Below, in pieces: positions 39,501 through 49,063 of a stretch of 64,000 nucleotides of DNA (positions within the stretch are counted from its first letter, which is position 1; each line of letters starts with the position of its first letter). Both the position numbers and the translations under genes were made by a program. Source of the DNA: Pseudogymnoascus destructans (taxonomy: Eukaryota > Ascomycota > Leotiomycetes > Thelebolales > Thelebolaceae); assembly GCF_001641265.1 (NCBI RefSeq), contig NW_020167533.1, positions 558,001 through 622,000 on the forward strand. The letters run 5' to 3'. The notes under the pieces are model-generated. The model did not search any database. It was not told the origin of the DNA and was given only the letters and a program-made list of their open reading frames with translations.

Positions 39501-41386
39501 CTGAGAGTTTTCAGCTCTAATTCAGATAGAGAGTAGATAGGGCCGTAGGGAGGCATTGAGCCTTCTGCGAGTGGTATCTCATGGTCATAAGGCTGGTGCT
39601 TTGGCAGAATTGATGCCTTTGCCTTGTCAAAAAGATGTTGGTAGTCTTGGTATGCTAAAGGCAAAATGACCTCCTGAGATGATTTCTCCAAATCTGAAGT
39701 AGCTGCTATCTCCAGGACAGGTTGGAAAGGTTTAACCCATATCAGAGATGATATATCGTCCATAGTTTGGTCAAAATCCTTGATCTGGGACAAGTTTGAG
39801 TCTTGGACCTGAATAGGGGTAACTGAGGCTTGAAGGGTTTTTTCAGTATTGAGCTCAGGATTTGAGCTAAACCCAAGCGATAAATGCTTCCAATTGATAG
39901 TTGGATCATGCCTTTGAAGCCATGGAAGACCTAGGATAACTGGGTACTTCATTGGTATAACATCTAAAGAGATGGTGTCTGAAAATGTTGATTTTCCTAG
40001 GGGAATCTCAAGTTTGAGTACTGGGGTGTTGCAGGTAATGGAACCTGAACTGATAGGAGTTCCATCAATGACTCGGAGCAACTCTGGAGTGCGTTTGGGA
40101 ATTGTAGGTAACTGGTGTGTCAAGATGAGGTCTTGAGATATAAAGTTGCCTGTTGCCCCTGAGTCTATCATAGCCCTTGTAGACAACACCTGTTGTTTGA
40201 AATGGAGTTGAATAGGGATTAACAGGTGTGTGAGACTCTGAGAAAGCACCATCGACACATCTTTGTTGTCTAGGGGAGAAGTTATAGTCTCAGTTGAAGT
40301 TGTGCCTGCTAGGGATTTTTCAAGTTTTTCAGGAATAGCAGTTGTGACTGTGTCTGAGGCTGCTATATGTTTTGAATCAGCACTCCCCCGTGCTGAATAG
40401 CACTCCTGAATTCTGTGTCCCCCTTTGCCACAGTATAAACAAAGGTTGTTGTCCATTCTGTGTTTTCTTTCTTGAGGGGTAAGTTTACCCCTTTTCAGTT
40501 TTTGAGGGTATCCTGTAGGCTGAGGTGCTGGATTTGCTGTAGATCTCTTTATAGAGGCGTCTAAGTCCATAGGTTCAGGTGCTGAGTCCTTAGCAGTTGG
40601 TGTAGAGGTGTAATTGTTGAAATTTCTTGTTGGATGCCAGTCTTGGTTCTTCTCCTTTCTTCTTTCAAAAAGCCTATCATCAAGTCTGACAGCTTTCTCT
40701 ATAAGCGTTTGAAGTGTTGTAGGGCGTTCTTCTTTGCTGAGTTCATCCTTAATAGAGCTCTTGAGCCCTTGGTAGTAAGTGAAGACTAAGGCTTCTTCAT
40801 TCCAAGTCAAGTGAGAAGTGATTCTCCTAAATTCTGTTGTATACTGAGCAGCAGAGGTCTTTTGACATAGCTTCTGTAGCTCTCTTTCTGCTGTAGCAGT
40901 TTCGTTGATGTCTCCAAAGGTCCTGGTAAGTTCCTCTTGAAACTGGTCATAAGAGGTAATCAAAGGTGTAGTGGTATTTTGGTTGTTGCCACTAAGTCTT
41001 CTAAGATATGGCTCAAAGAAGTTGAATGCAGATCCACGGAGGTAGCTGGCAGCGAAATAGATCTTCTGAATGTCTGAGGTGAACTGATGAGGCCTGAGGG
41101 TGAAGTAGATGTCCAGTTGCATAAGAAATCCCTTCAACTTCCTCCTGTCTCCATGGTATAAATCTGGTGTTTGCACTTTAGGAAGTGCACCTGGGGTACT
41201 TGAAATAGCCAGAGGAGCTGTGGGAAGCTCTGTATGATGTGTCTGAGTTGAAGATTGTGTTGCTGAAGTGTTGGCTTGAAAGGTGTTTTCCAAATTCTCA
41301 AGTTTGTTTGCTATAGTTTGTATAAAGGCAAACAGTTGTTGCATCTGCTGTTCAGCAGTAGTTGTAGGAGCTTGGTCATCCTCCAT
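36593..41386 (-). CDS. Gag-Pol polyprotein of retrotransposon A copy 2 (catalytically complete)
   Basis: A 1597-aa ORF with the same domain order as copy 1: Gag, CCHC knuckle, protease DSG, reverse transcriptase, RNase H, integrase HHCC plus DDE core, chromodomain. RT motif A reads KLDLRGAYN with Asp702 (codon at 39281-39283), which is Asn in copy 1. The only other differences I see are Leu for Phe in VESI(L/F)DKK and His for Tyr near the C-terminus. Fused Gag-Pol in one frame is typical of Tf1/sushi-like chromoviruses; the chromodomain would direct insertion to particular chromatin. Confidence 0.97.
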   Translation of the reverse strand: MEDDQAPTTTAEQQMQQLFAFIQTIANKLENLENTFQANTSATQSSTQTHHTELPTAPLAISSTPGALPKVQTPDLYHGDRRKLKGFLMQLDIYFTLRPHQFTSDIQKIYFAASYLRGSAFNFFEPYLRRLSGNNQNTTTPLITSYDQFQEELTRTFGDINETATAERELQKLCQKTSAAQYTTEFRRITSHLTWNEEALVFTYYQGLKSSIKDELSKEERPTTLQTLIEKAVRLDDRLFERRKEKNQDWHPTRNFNNYTSTPTAKDSAPEPMDLDASIKRSTANPAPQPTGYPQKLKRGKLTPQERKHRMDNNLCLYCGKGGHRIQECYSARGSADSKHIAASDTVTTAIPEKLEKSLAGTTSTETITSPLDNKDVSMVLSQSLTHLLIPIQLHFKQQVLSTRAMIDSGATGNFISQDLILTHQLPTIPKRTPELLRVIDGTPISSGSITCNTPVLKLEIPLGKSTFSDTISLDVIPMKYPVILGLPWLQRHDPTINWKHLSLGFSSNPELNTEKTLQASVTPIQVQDSNLSQIKDFDQTMDDISSLIWVKPFQPVLEIAATSDLEKSSQEVILPLAYQDYQHLFDKAKASILPKHQPYDHEIPLAEGSMPPYGPIYSLSELELKTLREYLDENLSSGFIRPSSSPAGAPILFVKKKDGSLRLCVDYRGLNAVTVKNRYALPLIPELIDRLSSARIFTKLDLRGAYNLIRIKEGDEWKTAFRTRYGHFEYQVMPFGLANAPASFQALMNDILRPYLDIFVVVYLDDILIYSLDTQEHVLHVRQVLEKLSQAQLFCKLEKCLFHMSQVDFLGHRISTEGIQMDPEKTKAVQTWPIPSSIKEVQSFLGFANYYRRFIPRYTSLALPLTQLLHKDTLYHWDKTQQDAFDALKGEFKEGKMLLHFNPLKPATLETDASDFAISGILYQAPKDKQEELQPVAFYSRKLSAAEQNYPITDKELLAIVCSLKHWRCYLEGANYPITIYSDHSNLLTFTTTKQLNRRQARWSEQLGGFDFVIKHVSGAKNQRADLLSRRHDYQDSAKTSNTKALLDSAKLIAASLSNPSTTEDLGVNLSPQDQVAPITSSQEPETFKDYTPSATLLKAFKDAYNHDPFAKRTLEYLQKKGSSLEKVGLQNFSKNQHGLLLFKNYIYVPRDKRLQLHLLQQFHDAPAAGHFGFAKTYELLTRKFYWPSLRTTLQDYISSCTTCNLNKPTRQKPYGLLQPLPIPERPWDSISIDFIVKLPPSIPKGGATPYDSILVVVERLTKMAHFEPCNETITASELAWLFLKVVFKYHGIPGHWISDRGAVFTSNFFKEFSKLLNMEQRFSTAYHPQTDGQTERVNSVLEQYLRIYTNYAQDNWADLLHLAEFAYNNTVSNTTKETPFYANYGYHPRFEVAELNCPENFKNPSATERIIYLKGLQDYLKVQIQRAQDEQAQAFNRGVVAPQFKVGDQVFLSRRHITTTRPSDKLDTKRLGPFKITRTIGKNAFELALPPTWTIHNVFHASLLSKAQESSLRPLQSPPPPVLILDQPEYEVESILDKKTLRGQDYFLVKWKGYPTSDNTWEPKRNLKNASKLILEFLSKKATWLKGKQTAHKRP

Positions 41387-41438
41387 TGTAGTATCGAAGT
41401 GCTGCTATAGAAATAGTTGAAGCTTGAAGCAGGCAAGG

Positions 41439-42375
41439 TGTAATGGTGGGTGCACCAGATATGAGAATCTAGCCACCCAAGGAAGGGATGAATTTACTAA
41501 GACAACACACTGTCTTAGGAAACAGAGCCAAAGGGTTGTAGCTTAGACTATTCCACAACGCAGCAATCAGGTGTATGATGTGGTGAAGTGGTTTAGACAA
41601 GTTGCAACAAATGTTGAGTCTGAGAACTCAGGGGTAAGTCAGAGGTTAGCACCTCACTGACTTTTCAAAAACAGAGAATAACAAGATCAATGCTTGGAAG
41701 CTTGGAAAAGACGTAGAAGTATGTGCTAGTCGATTTACTGTATTGCCTGCTTGCCCTTTCTTAAGGAAAGGGCAATCCTATTTATGCCAAAGGAGTGTAG
41801 TTCTCTCATTTTCCATGACTTTCCATGACTAACCAGGCTTGGTAAATGTATTAGAAATCAAGTGCGACCCACAACTAGCTTGCTAATCATGTAGTGAACG
41901 TAAGAGAATCCCATAGAACCATCTCTTGGGTTCCTAGCCTATAGGAAGTGAAAAGGAGGTCCAAGGTCAGAGTACCCTATAGACAAATTATGTCATAACT
42001 TAACCAATCTTGTGGGTAACTAAGGAGCGATGACGTGTAATGAATCATAGAGGGTTGTAGAAGCTTCTAGAGCTATCGTTCATGTTCCTAGGCCTCTAGT
42101 TGGTAGAGATATGCCATGTGGTAGTATTGGCCCACCCCCTTAAGGAGGAGATTTTCTTAATAACTTGTTCAATGAGTGTTCAAATGATATGCCGTGATGT
42201 ATGTAGCATAAACAGATGTAGTAGAAGAGTTTGCAGCAATCGTTGAGTAGTATTGCTTCTGTTGTTGGTGTGATAAGCCAAGATATGTATGGTGACTTGT
42301 AGGTTTGAGGAGGAGATTTCTAAGTTTGCTCTTGAGTTTGATAGCAAACTGAGTGCAACGAATGTCAGTATGACA
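41439..42375 (-). repeat. 5' LTR of retrotransposon A copy 2
   Basis: A 937-bp long-type LTR. Its inner edge is followed on the minus strand by CCTTGCCTGCTT, complementary over ten bases to AAGCAGGCAA within the LTR, as in copy 1. Confidence 0.95.
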
Positions 42376-42380
42376 CTACC

Positions 42381-42657
42381 TCTCTTAAAATCCGGTGGCT
42401 AGGAGCATAGCCACTGCTTGTAAGCTGCTTAATCCACTTTAAAAGGATTTGTTCTTGATTTGTTGACAGGTGCTGTTGTTGTTGACGCACTTGCTCGTGT
42501 ATGCCCCCATTTACGCGACGTCAGTGCGACTCATATGGTAGCCCTAGCTCATTTGCAGCTGCGTAAATTGATATATACTAATTTCATTTAATAGCTACTA
42601 CTGCTTTCTGGATTTCGATTTCGCGTTCTAGAGCCTTTATACTCCTTTTCCGGGTCA
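42381..42657 (-). pseudogene. N-terminal fragment of transposon F transposase (HTH/CENPB)
   Basis: Minus strand: MTRKRSIKALEREIEIQKAV from 42657, two stops near VAIK, then ISIYAAANELGLPYESH, a stop, and GIHEQVRQQQQHLSTNQEQ followed by LLKWIKQLTSSGYAPSHRIL. This matches the psq-HTH followed by a CENPB-type HTH of pogo transposases. It is broken by several stops and by the A copy 2 insertion. Confidence 0.65.
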
Positions 42658-42679
42658 TTCTAGAGTAGTAGAGGTGGTA

Positions 42680-44888
42680 ATCGTTGGTTCTCAAACCACC
42701 GCCTGGAGGCGGTTGGCGAAAGCGAACTGGGACGCGAAAGCGATTGTGGGACACTTCGGGAGCGGACTCGCGACGCGACACGACCGACCATGAACACGAC
42801 TGACAACGTAACAATGTGTAAATATATATAAGTTATAGAATTAAATAATTAAAAAAGATTTGGATCAATATTGTCAGGCAGTGATTGATCATCACAGCCA
42901 CCGTCACTTGCATCGTGAATCATGTCGTAGTCCAAGCCTGCAAAGTTCACGTACCCACTCTCCTCGATGGCTAACAGTCGGTCCGCCTCCTCCTCCTCCT
43001 CACGTTTCTTCTGTGTAACGTCCGGGTCAATGATTTCTGTACGTAAGCCAATTGGTGGCTCCGTGTCTGGGTTACTTTTTTGAAATTCATGTAGGTCCTT
43101 TTTCCGTGTACGTTCTGCCTTCCGTGCATCGATGCCAGCACGGAGCTGCATCTTACGCTCAACGTTCACCATGCGTGTTCTCTCTCTTTTCTCCCGTGCT
43201 TCTTCTAAAAGTTGCTCCTTTACCTTCTTCTCATAAATCCTTTGCCGTGCATGTTCAACTGTAATAGCACCGCCTTTTTGAATAGATTTCCGACTTCTAA
43301 CCTTCCGCTGTCGTTGCTCAGTCATAATAGTAGTAATTTGTACAAGCTCTGACTGGAACAGCTCAGCCTCTGTTAACTGAGTTTGGATTTCAGTATAAGA
43401 AGATGCCCACTTTTGCCGTGACGGTGAACTAAGGATCTTATCAAATGTTTGACTCCATGTTGAAAGATCATAACTTGCTTGAAATGCGCGTTGTGGTGTT
43501 TCTAAAACTTCTGGTTTTGCATATATAGCAACCTTCTCTTGAATCTTTTCATAGTTAGGTGGCCAAATACCTGCATCTCTAAAAGACTTGATACAGTTAC
43601 CCTTTGTAAATGTCTGCTTACGGATAGTAGACAAGTCTCTAAAGAAAGATATAACATTATAATCTGTATCAAAATTCTGGATTGCTTGTTGAATTGCACG
43701 TCGGTGCCAATGTTTATATTGTGCAAACACAGTAACATCTAGCGGTTGTAGAATATGCGTAAGATGAGACGGAAACACATGTAAGTGTATATTGTGTTGA
43801 TGTGCAAGTATTATAAACTCTGGAACTTCATGTGAGACATGAGAGTCCATTATTAACAATTTCGTTCTTATAGACGGTGTATGTTGAATAAAATGCTGTA
43901 GATATTCCATTGCAAGCTCAGAGTTTGTATATCCGGAATCGGATACTGCAACTTTCTCATCACCGTGTAGATTGTCATGGTACCAACTTTCCATGTGTAA
44001 TTTTCCTTGTATAATAAGGAACGGTGGAAGTGCAATGCCAGCAGCTGAAATTGTCTCTATAACTGTAAGACTTTGTCTGTTCTCTGGAGCTTGTATATAA
44101 AGCTATAAATATTAGAATAATATAAAGTAAGATAAGTAGAAACAACTTACCTCCTTTACTGCAGATGGTACCAACACATGTTCACCGGTGCTCATTCCTA
44201 CACGGAATCCAACTTCATCAAAGTTGTAGATATCACCTGCAGTAATATCTAGTTGATTACACACATCTTTAAATTCATAAAACCATTCTTTAATAGCTGA
44301 TACTTCATGAGATGCAACCCGTGCTGCTTCAATTGGCCGGGTTTTTATTGTATGGAAGTTGTGTTGTTGTGTCTTAATCCATGTCTGGAACCACCGTTGT
44401 GATGGTGGTGCACGTGTTGGAGTTTCTGCTGCACGTAGTTGGCAGATGGCACTGAACACCATAGGCTTAGTTGCACCGTACCCATTTTCGTACGAGCGTT
44501 GGATGTATCTTTGTATAGCTGTAACTTGTACATCAGACAGTACTCTGTTCTGGCCTCCGCGTGGCACAGCGGTGCGTTGTGGTGATGCGCGTCGTTGTCG
44601 TAGTCGTATAGTCCGGAGCGTACTTGGGTTTACTCTGTACATCCGTGCTACTGTAGCACTCTTCTCTGTTGGGTTTTCATTTAAAAATTCAATGGCATTT
44701 AAAAGAGCTTCATTTTTATTTACTTCAACTACCGGCATAGTTGTGGTTGTAGTTGTGCTCGTTGTCGGTCATGTTCATGGTCGGTCGTGTCGCGTCGTGA
44801 GTCCGCTCCCGAAGTGTCCCACAATCGCTTTCGCGTCCCAGTTCGCTTTCGCCAACCGCCTCCAGGCGGTGGTTTGAGAACCAACGAT
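42680..44888 (-). mobile_element. pogo-like DNA transposon E, apparently intact
   Basis: TA duplications at 42678-42679 and 44889-44890. The terminal inverted repeats exceed 110 bp (42680-42795 and about 44770-44888). They begin ATCGTTGG, contain an internal palindrome (CCACCGCC/GGCGGT) and then GGCGAAAGCGAA, and differ by one or two bases by eye. It carries a spliced, uninterrupted transposase gene. It is inserted in the transposase remnant of element F. Confidence 0.95.
42849..44738 (-). CDS. pogo/Fot1-type transposase of element E
   Basis: CDS complement(join(42849..44102, 44151..44738)), 613 aa. A 48-bp intron (GTAAGTTG to TATAG) joins VPSAVKE to LYIQAPENRQSL in frame. The DNA-binding region (1-130) contains two helix-turn-helix-like segments ending WFQTWIKTQQHNFHTIKTRP. 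The catalytic triad is Asp174 (IYNFDEVGF), Asp282 (LLIMDSHVSH) and Asp318 (LQPLDVTVF), a DD35D spacing. The C-terminal half is charged and helical (about 430-560), ending SLPDNIDPNLF. The truncated copy at 19788 encodes a related protein with the same DSGYTN and DSH motifs and a similar LF terminus. No lesions were seen; probably autonomous. Confidence 0.92.
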
Positions 44889-45008
44889 TAGTAGTCGGCT
44901 GGTTTAATAAATGTACGCAGCTGCTTGGTTTTATGGGGGGCCCCAACCCGACTATACATTACGCCATTATACCCATTACACCACGACCTACGTTAGTCCA
45001 TCTGGTCC

Positions 45009-45479
45009 TCACTCATCATCCCCAAAGCTCAGCTTCACCTTCTTGACCTTCTTTTTCTTCTGTGGCGGCGCCTGTTTATCTTTCCCGGGGGCATCACTGA
45101 CTTTCCCTTCTTCCTGCTCTGGCGCCCCTACAACCTTCCCAACCTTTTCGTTTCCTCGCTGCCCCAATTGCGGCAATCTTCTCCTCTTTCGCTCTCGGGC
45201 TCTCCCACCGCCTCTGGCTTGGCCTCCTCCGCAATTTCCTCGCCTTTCTTTGCGCCCTTTTTCGTCACACCTAAACTGTGTAGCTCATCATCATCGAGAG
45301 CTGCCCCCTCTTCGTCTACATAGACCGGCTCATCCTCCTCGTCAGCGTCAGGGTTTGGGGCGCGCTTGGGGCGTGGTACGGCTGTGGAGCCCCCAGTGTT
45401 GTCGGCACGGAGGCGCTGGAGGAAGGGCGGGAGAGAGGAGTCGTATGAGAGACTTTTTGGAAGTGATTTTGGGGGACAT
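45009..45479 (-). pseudogene. DUF4604-family nuclear/low-complexity protein gene with three frameshifts
   Basis: Minus-strand pieces are collinear with the fungal DUF4604 family: start MSPKITSK, then KSLSYDSSLPPFLQRLR, acidic DADEEDEPVYVDEE, then AKEEKIAAIGAARKRK, then VGKVVGAPEQEE and the basic C-terminus KKVKKVKLSFGDDE with stop at 45009. Three changes of frame are needed, each equivalent to one extra base, and they fall at or near A-rich runs (CCAAAAAGT near 45463, GCGAAAGAG near 45195, CGAAAAGG near 45150). Either the gene has decayed or these are homopolymer errors in the assembly. The function of the family is unknown; the sequence suggests a small charged nuclear protein. It directly abuts transposon F (16 bp from its TA). 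Confidence 0.7.
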
Positions 45480-46047
45480 GTCGACAGAGGATTGTTAATT
45501 GGCTGTGATAGTGCCAAGGCGGGGTCGTCGAGGCTGAATCTAGAAACACCGTGCTGTTGGTGAAGAGTAGTGCACGTGATTAGATGTATTGGAGGGGCTA
45601 AATTACGGCAGAATTGTTAATTAACAGGGCGGTGTGCAACTAAATTGTGGTGTCTCCTTCCCTATTCTGGGTTCGTGGCTCGAATTGGACCTTCCTACTC
45701 AACAGGGAGGGACTCACGAACGTTCTACCAATCCTCGACACTATATTCCGCGCAACGATAGACAGGAGTAGAATGGCATCTTAAGAGAATTCGTTCCCCA
45801 TATATTTCTCCCATACCAAGATCTCGTCAGTTCTCACCAGCCAAGACGTTCAATCGACCCTGAGGGCCACATATATCTGTCTCATCTCATGACATAACAA
45901 CGCGCGAGTCGCTTGTCATAGTTTCCCAAGAAGAGCGTCGAGTCTGCGCCACTCTTGGAACCAACTCCCTCTCCCGATTCTCGACGCGTTCAAACGCCAT
46001 CACAAGGGCGAAGGGATTTTTGTTTCCCTTCAGCCACTCCTTTTTTC
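45480..46047. other. Intergenic region, divergent promoters
   Basis: It lies between the minus-strand DUF4604-like gene and the plus-strand small gene. An open frame extends the small gene upstream to a Met at 45955 (Ser/Arg-rich), which is less likely to be the start. Nothing else is recognised. Confidence 0.5.
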
Positions 46048-46515
46048 ATGGATCCTAACAATTTGCCCCCGAACCTCGAGAGTGTCTCCGCTGCCTTCAA
46101 CAGAATAGCAGAGGACGTGAACACTATCAACGAAGAGATCCCACGTCTTGATAATCTAGAGCCCATCCAGCAAGCCGGGCAAATTCAGACCACGCTTGCG
46201 GAGCACAGCTGACTATTTCAACGGATCCTAGACCAACAAGCCAGTAACTCCCAGGAGACCTCACGCCGCCTGATCGCCATAGAAAACGCCCAAATTCGGA
46301 ATTCAAATTCACAACGCCTTCACTACGATAGTTTAGCCATCATTTCCCCGCTTCTAGACCCCGAAACAGGAGTCGCTATACGAAACTGCCCAGACATAAT
46401 TGCAGCTATTTACACATTATCTGCGCACCGAGCAACCATCATAGGTATCCTTCAGGTCCCTATACCCGCCTCTTTAGAAGCAAAGAGAGAGGCTGTACGG
46501 TTCCAATTCATCTAG
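46048..46515 (+). CDS. Small hypothetical protein with in-frame UGA-CUA (readthrough candidate or pseudogene)
   Basis: From ATG 46048 the frame reads MDPNNLPPNLESVSAAFNRI and on to a TGA at 46210-46212 (54 codons), then continues open for 100 more codons (LFQRILDQQASNSQETSRRL ... REAVRFQFI) to TAG at 46513. The base context is TGA CTA, the strongest known stop-readthrough context in fungi and animals. The N-terminal half is helical (INEEIPRLDNLEPIQQAGQI); the second half resembles the C-terminal part of small fungal proteins that I recall but cannot name. No peroxisomal SKL-type end is present. Alternatives: a CGA-to-TGA nonsense mutation, or a 54-aa protein. The mannosyltransferase ATG lies 18 bp downstream of the TAG. 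Confidence 0.5.
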
Positions 46516-46532
46516 GTTCAGTCTTCGCAGCT

Positions 46533-48171
46533 ATGGAGGTTGTACGGCGAGTTATCAGACGCCCCCTGCGGTTAAAAGGGAATTCCGCCGTTTCCGTACC
46601 TCTCGGCGTCGTGCTTTTATTTCCCTTCATGGTCGTTATTTGCATCCTGGTTTTGTTTGTGCAGCACCCGTCGTCGCTGGGGAGGGGGTTATTAATGCCT
46701 GCTGGGGGACCGCCAACTATAAGGTATGGCTTGTGGATCTCTGCGATGGCTCGGGCTCATAGCTAATGTATTTACAGGAAAATTAGCGAGAAGTACGACA
46801 AGGTGTTTGTGACAGGATGCGATATTCCGGATACCACGAAGCCAAGGGCTAATGCCGCATTCGTCGTTTTGGCAAGAAATAAGGAGTTGGAGGGGGTTAT
46901 CCAATCGATCAAGTCTATCGAACGTCATTTCAACAGATGGTATCATTACCCATACGTCTTTCTCAACGACGGCGACTTCAACTCAACTTTCAAGGAGACC
47001 GTCCAGAACTATACCAGTTCGTCAGTAGAGTTTGGGAAAATCGACTCGAGCATGTGGGGCTTCCCGGATTGGATAGATCCAAGGGTTGCGAAGGAGGGAA
47101 TTGCAAAGCAAGGCGACGCCGCAATTATGTATGGTGGCATGGAGAGCTACCATTCCATGTGCAGATTCTACTCTGGGTATGTCCAGACAAGTAGACCCTT
47201 TGAAATGGAATGTCACTAATTAAAATAGATTCTTTTACAAGCATGAATTGCTGCAAAAGTACGAGTGGTACTGGCGCCTTGAGCCAGAGATCAAGTACTT
47301 CTGTGATATCACTTAGTAAGCGTTCTATACCATAGTTGATGGGTTAAACTAACGACTGTAGTGACCCGTTCCAAAAGATGATCGAAAATAACAAGACATA
47401 CGGGTTTACCATCGCCGTGAAGGAATTGAAGGAGACTGTTCCCAATATCTTCCGATATGCATCTGCGTATATGAGAACTAACAACATCAAGTCCAAGGGG
47501 CTCTGGGAGATGTTCGTCGAGCCTGACCTAGAGGGACCGAAGAAGAAACGCCCAGAAGATTCGCTAGGCTACAAGCCTCCAATTCCAGAACCGATTCTCC
47601 GCAAGGGCTCATCATTACCTGATGTTGACCCCGAAGCCATGGAAGGCGAGAAATACAACATGTGCCATTTCTGGTCGAATTTCGAGATTGCAAGCCTCAG
47701 CTGGTTCAGGAGCAAGGAGTACGAGGACTTCTTTCAGATGATGGACCGCAGCGGCGGTTTCTGGATGGAGAGGGTACATCTCCCCGACCCCTAATTTTGT
47801 AACAGAGTATCTGCTAACACACTCTACAGTGGGGCGACGCACCTATCCACTCCCTGGCCGCTGGCGCCCTCCTTTCCCCGAGCCAAGTCCATTATTTCCG
47901 CGACTTCGGGTACCGCCACACGACTATCCAGCACTGCCCTGCCAATGCGCCAGCACGGCAGCTGAAGCGCGACCCGTGGCCCGAGATGACGACTACGAAC
48001 CCACGCAAGAGGCGCGAGGAAGACGAGTACTGGGACAGCTGGGACGACCCGAAGGAGAACGGCGTCGGATGCCGATGCCGCTGCGATACGGACATTGTGG
48101 ATGTGGAAGGGAAGGAGGGAAGCTGCATGGCCGAGTGGGTCGATGTTGCGGGTGGATGGGCGGGTCCTTGA
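46533..48171 (+). CDS. Alpha-1,2-mannosyltransferase, KTR/KRE2 family (GT15)
   Basis: CDS join(46533..46723, 46778..47176, 47229..47315, 47362..47773, 47830..48171), 476 aa, with four GT-AG introns and exact frames. Type II Golgi protein: a short cytosolic tail with RRVIRRPLRLK, then a signal anchor (about 20-43, VPLGVVLLFPFMVVICILVL). The GT15 catalytic domain runs from about 70 onward: NAAFVVLARNKELEGVIQSI, YPYVFLNDGDFN, MESYHSMCRFYSGFFYKHEL, YEWYWRLEPEIKYFCDITYD, NMCHFWSNFEIASLSWFRSK, GDAPIHSLAAGALL and HYFRDFGYRH. The C-terminal 60 residues are charged and Cys-containing. It transfers mannose from GDP-mannose to O- and N-linked glycans of cell-wall proteins. Mn2+-dependent in characterised relatives. 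Confidence 0.95.
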
Positions 48172-49063
48172 TTGGCTTTGGGGTAGCATGCAGGCGGTTT
48201 ATATTCATGTATGAACTAATTGGGCAAAACTTGGGAAGGAGAGAGTGTGAAATGGTGGCAAATATCATGATGCTGATGATTGTGCTTGCTAGGGAAATAG
48301 GCTTATTAGCATAGCGCAGGTGTCGCAACAAGTAGGCTGCGGGAGGGAAACGAGGGTGCTGATACGAGCATCCGAGACTCGGCGTTTGCGGCTGTAGAAC
48401 TTGGGGGGGAGGTGTATTGTATTTGTAGTGCCTTTAGCATAGCTTTTTCGAATACGGACTCATGATACCATTAATAGAACTCTTTTTCAATGACCGGGGG
48501 ATGGTGAGTTATGGGCGACTTTTTGTGAGGTGAATTGGAAATCCTGCAAGTCACGAACGAGTTAGGGGGCATTTGAAGATTTGAGGTAATCCTTTGAAAT
48601 TGGTATCTGTTCCTTATGATTCAGTAGAAAGACATTAACTATTAGCCCCCCCCTCAGCCCATCGAGATTCTTTCTCGCCCATCTTGCCACAACTGTCAGA
48701 GGTAGTCCGTAGTCCCCCCAAACCAGTTCCAAGAATCCCGAAAACCCACCCCACCCACCAAAGAGCCGCTCCCATATAGTCATAACCCCCACATTCCCAT
48801 ACAAGCACTCATTACCTCTGCAACTGCAGTTCCGTCGATGAGAACCCGTTTAAAAAACCACAAATCTATTAACAAGCCAGCATCCATTCTGGGGCTCTCC
48901 CAAAATTCCCCGAATAAAAGCCTAGCCCAGCCCAAAAAAGAAGCAAACCGCCCGAATTCCTTAGATCCTTAGATCCCCCAAGAAAATCGTAACAAAAAAA
49001 CCCAAGGTTTTTTACCCGAAAATTTCAAATCTATGTTGGTATGTGTACGTCGTAACCACTCAC
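48172..49063. other. Intergenic region between convergent GT15 and antiporter genes
   Basis: Two 3' regions; no gene recognised. Confidence 0.5.

Larger units (their letters stand above)
35646..42375 (-). mobile_element. LTR retrotransposon A, copy 2 (intact, recent)
   Basis: Complete element with CTACC duplications at 35641-35645 and 42376-42380. LTRs at 35646-36581 and 41439-42375 differ by only about three positions by eye (a one-base indel and a C/T at about 41980, and GATATA versus GAGATA near 42110). The ORF is fully open, the primer site and polypurine tract are intact, and catalytic residues are all present. These features indicate recent insertion and probable autonomy. It sits inside the transposase coding region of transposon F. 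Confidence 0.97.
33255..44993 (-). mobile_element. DNA transposon F, hollowed by four later insertions
   Basis: The outer element is defined by TA duplications (33253-33254 and 44994-44995) and inverted ends. The left TIR reads GCGTAGGTCGTGGTG at 33255, is split by a 976-bp insertion, and resumes ATGGGTATAATGGC at 34250. The right TIR (about 44934-44993) is its complement and reads uninterrupted: ACGTAGGTCGTGGTG then TAATGGGTATAATGGC. Its own sequence survives as 34250-34436, 35332-35640, 42381-42677 and 44891-44993, and includes a transposase N-terminal fragment. Insertions are element G in the TIR, a solo A-LTR, A copy 2 and pogo element E. Confidence 0.8.
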
